Positions 62,344-64,000 of a stretch of 64,000 nt of DNA are shown here, one piece after another (position 1 is the first letter of the stretch; each line of letters starts with the position of its first letter). The translations under genes were made by a program, and so were the position numbers. The DNA comes from Mogibacterium sp. (GTDB taxonomy: Bacteria > Bacillota > Clostridia > Peptostreptococcales > Anaerovoracaceae), in NCBI GenBank assembly GCA_017404265.1, contig JAFRCS010000012.1, positions 21,031-85,030 on the forward strand, written 5' to 3'. The notes beneath the pieces were generated by a model that was not told where the DNA came from, did not search any database, and was given only the letters and a program-made list of their open reading frames with translations.

Positions 62344-62772
62344 ATGAACATAGATGGAATAAACACCGGGTATGTGCTGGATCACATCAAAGCCGGAAAG
62401 GGCTTTGAGCTTTATCACCTCCTTGGCCTCGACAAGGCTGACTGCACGGTAGCGATCATTCAGAGAGCAAACAGTGAGAAGTACGGTATGAAGGACATTA
62501 TCAAGATCGACGCCGACATACCTATCGACTACGATCTGATCGGATACATAAGTCCTAATATCACGGTCAATGTCGTCAAAGACCGCGAGCTCGTAAAGAA
62601 GTTCAAGCCTGCGCCTCCGACGATACTGACGGACGTGCTTGAGTGCCGCAACCCAAGGTGCATCACATCGGTGGAAAGAGGCATACCTCAGAAGTTCAGG
62701 CTCGTCGATAAGGACGCGCGCAGCTACAGATGCGTGTACTGTGACACGCTGTATCGTGAGAACAAAGAATGA
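62344..62772 (+). CDS. pyrI: Aspartate carbamoyltransferase, regulatory subunit
   Basis: The product has 142 residues. The C-terminal zinc site is visible as C-R-N-P-R-C and C-V-Y-C (ECRNPRCITSVE and YRCVYCDTLY), which holds the contact with PyrB. The N-terminal nucleotide-binding domain carries the IDGINTGYVLDHIKAGKG opening. It senses ATP/CTP in known enzymes. AGGAGG precedes the ATG. Its stop overlaps the start of the antiporter gene (ATGA). Confidence 0.95.
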   Translation: MNIDGINTGYVLDHIKAGKGFELYHLLGLDKADCTVAIIQRANSEKYGMKDIIKIDADIPIDYDLIGYISPNITVNVVKDRELVKKFKPAPPTILTDVLECRNPRCITSVERGIPQKFRLVDKDARSYRCVYCDTLYRENKE

Positions 62773-63815
62773 AATACTTATATATACTGCTGATATTCAT
62801 ACCTGTCACACTAGTTGGCAAGATCATGGAATTCTCTGATCCTTTGCTTTTCGTGTGCAGTTCGCTGGCGATAATCCCCCTTGCGGGGGTCATGGGAAAG
62901 AGTACCGATGACATCGCCTGCTTCTGCGGACAGAAGATAGGAGGCCTGCTGAACGCGACTTTCGGAAACGCTACAGAGCTTATCATCGCGTTCGTAGCAA
63001 TGAAGGCCGGGATGTTCGACGTCGTCAAGGCATCGCTCGCCGGTTCTGTCATCGGTAACATACTGCTGGTGTTGGGCCTGTCGATGCTGGTGGGCGGACT
63101 CAAATACAAGACACAAACGTTCAACAAAAATTCCATTAACATAACGTCAAGCATGCTTCTGCTTGCGGTACTCGGACTGTCGATCCCGGCGATATTCACC
63201 CACGCGTTCCCGGAGAGCAGCCTGACAACAGAGTACGAAGGGCTCAGTGTGATAATCGCTCTGCTAATGCTGCTCGTATATGTAATGCAGTTCGTGTTCA
63301 CCTTCGTGACACACCGCAATCTGTATGAGGAATCACTCCCGGATGAAGAGGAAGGCCGCACGGCAAGCCTGCCGCGAGCTATCGTCCTGCTTATTGCATC
63401 GACGATATGCATCGCCCTCCTTTCCGAAGTATTCGTGTCCACGGTGGAACCTATGGCTGAAAGCGCCGGCCTCCATAAGACCTTTGTAGGCATCATACTC
63501 GTTCCTATAATCGGCAACGCCGCCGAACACTCATCGGCCGTCATCATGGCGGTAAAAAACAAGATGAACGCCGCGATAGAGATTGCGCTTGGATCGAGTC
63601 TTCAGATAATACTTTTCGTCATACCTGTGCTGACACTTCTCAGCCTTCTGTTCACACCGATGAGTATAGTGTTTACCCCGTTTGAACTTGTCGCGGTCAC
63701 GGGTTCTGTTCTCATCGCTAACCGCGTCGCTTCCGATGGTGAATCGAACTGGCTTGAAGGACTTCAGCTGGTTACGGTATATGTCATGATAGGTGCGGCA
63801 TTCTTCTTCGTATAA
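62769..63815 (+). CDS. Ca2+/H+ antiporter (CaCA/CAX family)
   Basis: This 348-residue membrane protein has two inverted repeats. The first signature GLLNATFGNATELIIAFVAMKAG and the second PIIGNAAEHSSAVIMAVKNKM carry the paired Glu residues that bind calcium. About 11 hydrophobic segments are present, with an acidic loop (ESLPDEEEGR) near residue 190. It exports Ca2+ in exchange for H+. It overlaps pyrI by 4 bases, so it is translated from the same mRNA. Confidence 0.94.
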   Translation: MKYLYILLIFIPVTLVGKIMEFSDPLLFVCSSLAIIPLAGVMGKSTDDIACFCGQKIGGLLNATFGNATELIIAFVAMKAGMFDVVKASLAGSVIGNILLVLGLSMLVGGLKYKTQTFNKNSINITSSMLLLAVLGLSIPAIFTHAFPESSLTTEYEGLSVIIALLMLLVYVMQFVFTFVTHRNLYEESLPDEEEGRTASLPRAIVLLIASTICIALLSEVFVSTVEPMAESAGLHKTFVGIILVPIIGNAAEHSSAVIMAVKNKMNAAIEIALGSSLQIILFVIPVLTLLSLLFTPMSIVFTPFELVAVTGSVLIANRVASDGESNWLEGLQLVTVYVMIGAAFFFV

Positions 63816-63833
63816 GAACAGGGTTGAAACAAA

Positions 63834-63859
63834 TAAAAAAGAGCCTCCGGATCCATTTC
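63834..63859 (+). terminator. Left half of a terminator apparently cut by an insertion element
   Basis: AAAAAAGAGCCTCCGGATCC (63834-63853) looks like the 5' arm of an A-flanked intrinsic terminator. No matching GGAGGCTCTTTT arm follows in the window; instead the end of an IS3-type element begins at about 63860. The right arm is expected beyond the element, outside the window. Confidence 0.4.
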
Positions 63860-64000
63860 TGAAGTGAACCCCTTTTGTTAGACAGAATCTGACGAAAGGG
63901 GTTTTGTTATGTCAAGAAAAAGAAAGTATTCAGATGAGTTTAGACTTAGCGTAGTCAAAGAGTACCTATCAGGAACGAATGGTGGATTTGAAACGTTGTC
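63860..64000 (+). mobile_element. IS3-family insertion sequence (IS150-like), left end, runs off the window
   Basis: TGAAGTGAACCCC (63860-63872) has the form of an IS3-family terminal repeat. AACCCCTTT (63867-63875) and AAAGGGGTT (63895-63903) form a hairpin just upstream of a transposase frame, a common IS3 arrangement. Only 141 bases are visible. Confidence 0.8.
63909..64000 (+). CDS. IS3-family transposase OrfA, N-terminal 30 residues (partial)
   Basis: The frame reads MSRKRKYSDEFRLSVVKEYL and continues to the window edge. K-R-K-Y-S-x-E-F-K/R-x-x-V-V-x-x-Y is the opening of the OrfA helix-turn-helix of IS3/IS150-type elements. The hairpin at 63867-63903 lies immediately upstream and may limit translation from outside promoters. 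Completeness cannot be judged. Confidence 0.85.
   Translation, partial: MSRKRKYSDEFRLSVVKEYLSGTNGGFETL

Overview
The window looks like part of the chromosome of an anaerobic, amino-acid-fermenting Clostridia member (Bacillota) of moderate GC. The evidence is strong AGGAGG-type ribosome sites, an HPr with both His15 and a regulatory serine, transketolase split into two genes, a glycyl radical enzyme with its activase, a homocitrate-synthase-like enzyme that fits a Re-type citrate synthase, a UvrX/YolD-like pair and an arginine deiminase cluster. A family close to Anaerovoracaceae is possible but is only an inference. Nothing resembles a prophage, plasmid or large island. The only mobile element seen is the start of an IS3-family element at the right edge.

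Layout. 1-5017: C-terminus of an unrecognised membrane protein, then ptsH, ptsI, split transketolase and a small transaldolase, all on + and ending at a two-way terminator. 5070-8433: ATP-grasp protein (-), PIG-L deacetylase and a ferredoxin-tailed aldo/keto reductase. 8464-13708: promoter, a metal-type riboswitch with terminator, a Na/Pi transporter, and a tightly packed activase plus trans-4-hydroxyproline dehydratase (HypE/HypD). 13824-21152: class A PBP, MFS transporter, C69 dipeptidase and two-subunit aconitase X. 21250-24114 (-): Hsp70-like ATPase with membrane segments and a membrane partner. 24199-26220: small membrane protein and an AGCS amino acid:Na symporter (-). 26517-33366: P-type Ca-type ATPase with a structured leader, MATE, 5-formyl-THF cyclo-ligase, TrpRS and a flavodoxin-like protein.

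33380-40701: operator-bearing promoter, Re-citrate synthase candidate, aconitase and isocitrate dehydrogenase (2-oxoglutarate branch), interrupted by a lipoprotein and a membrane protein/XRE pair. 40712-43955: ClC, AEC and MntP transporters. 44142-47486 (-): very large MacB/FtsX-type ABC protein. 47569-51306: acyl-CoA synthetase, an eIF2B/MtnA-fold protein and a DMT transporter (-). 51459-53530: two G3E GTPase-family proteins, one His-rich and one fused to a YcgQ-like C-terminal domain. 53596-56370: GH25 lysozyme, then an AraC regulator with related palindromic elements on both sides. 56387-57973: Y-family polymerase and partner. 57980-63815: arginine deiminase, ornithine carbamoyltransferase, archaeal-type ornithine cyclodeaminase, PyrB, PyrI and a CaCA antiporter.

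The catabolic theme is proline chemistry. HypD and possibly aconitase X would dehydrate hydroxyprolines, while ArcA, ArcB and the cyclodeaminase would turn arginine into proline, giving Stickland-type acceptors. No carbamate kinase lies in the arc cluster, but aspartate carbamoyltransferase follows directly. Best candidates for something undescribed: the paired palindromic elements around the AraC gene, the pseudoknot-capable leader of the P-type ATPase, a 26-bp promoter-like element present twice, several genes whose -10 box sits 6-10 nt from an SD-less start codon, and the Hsp70-membrane protein pair.
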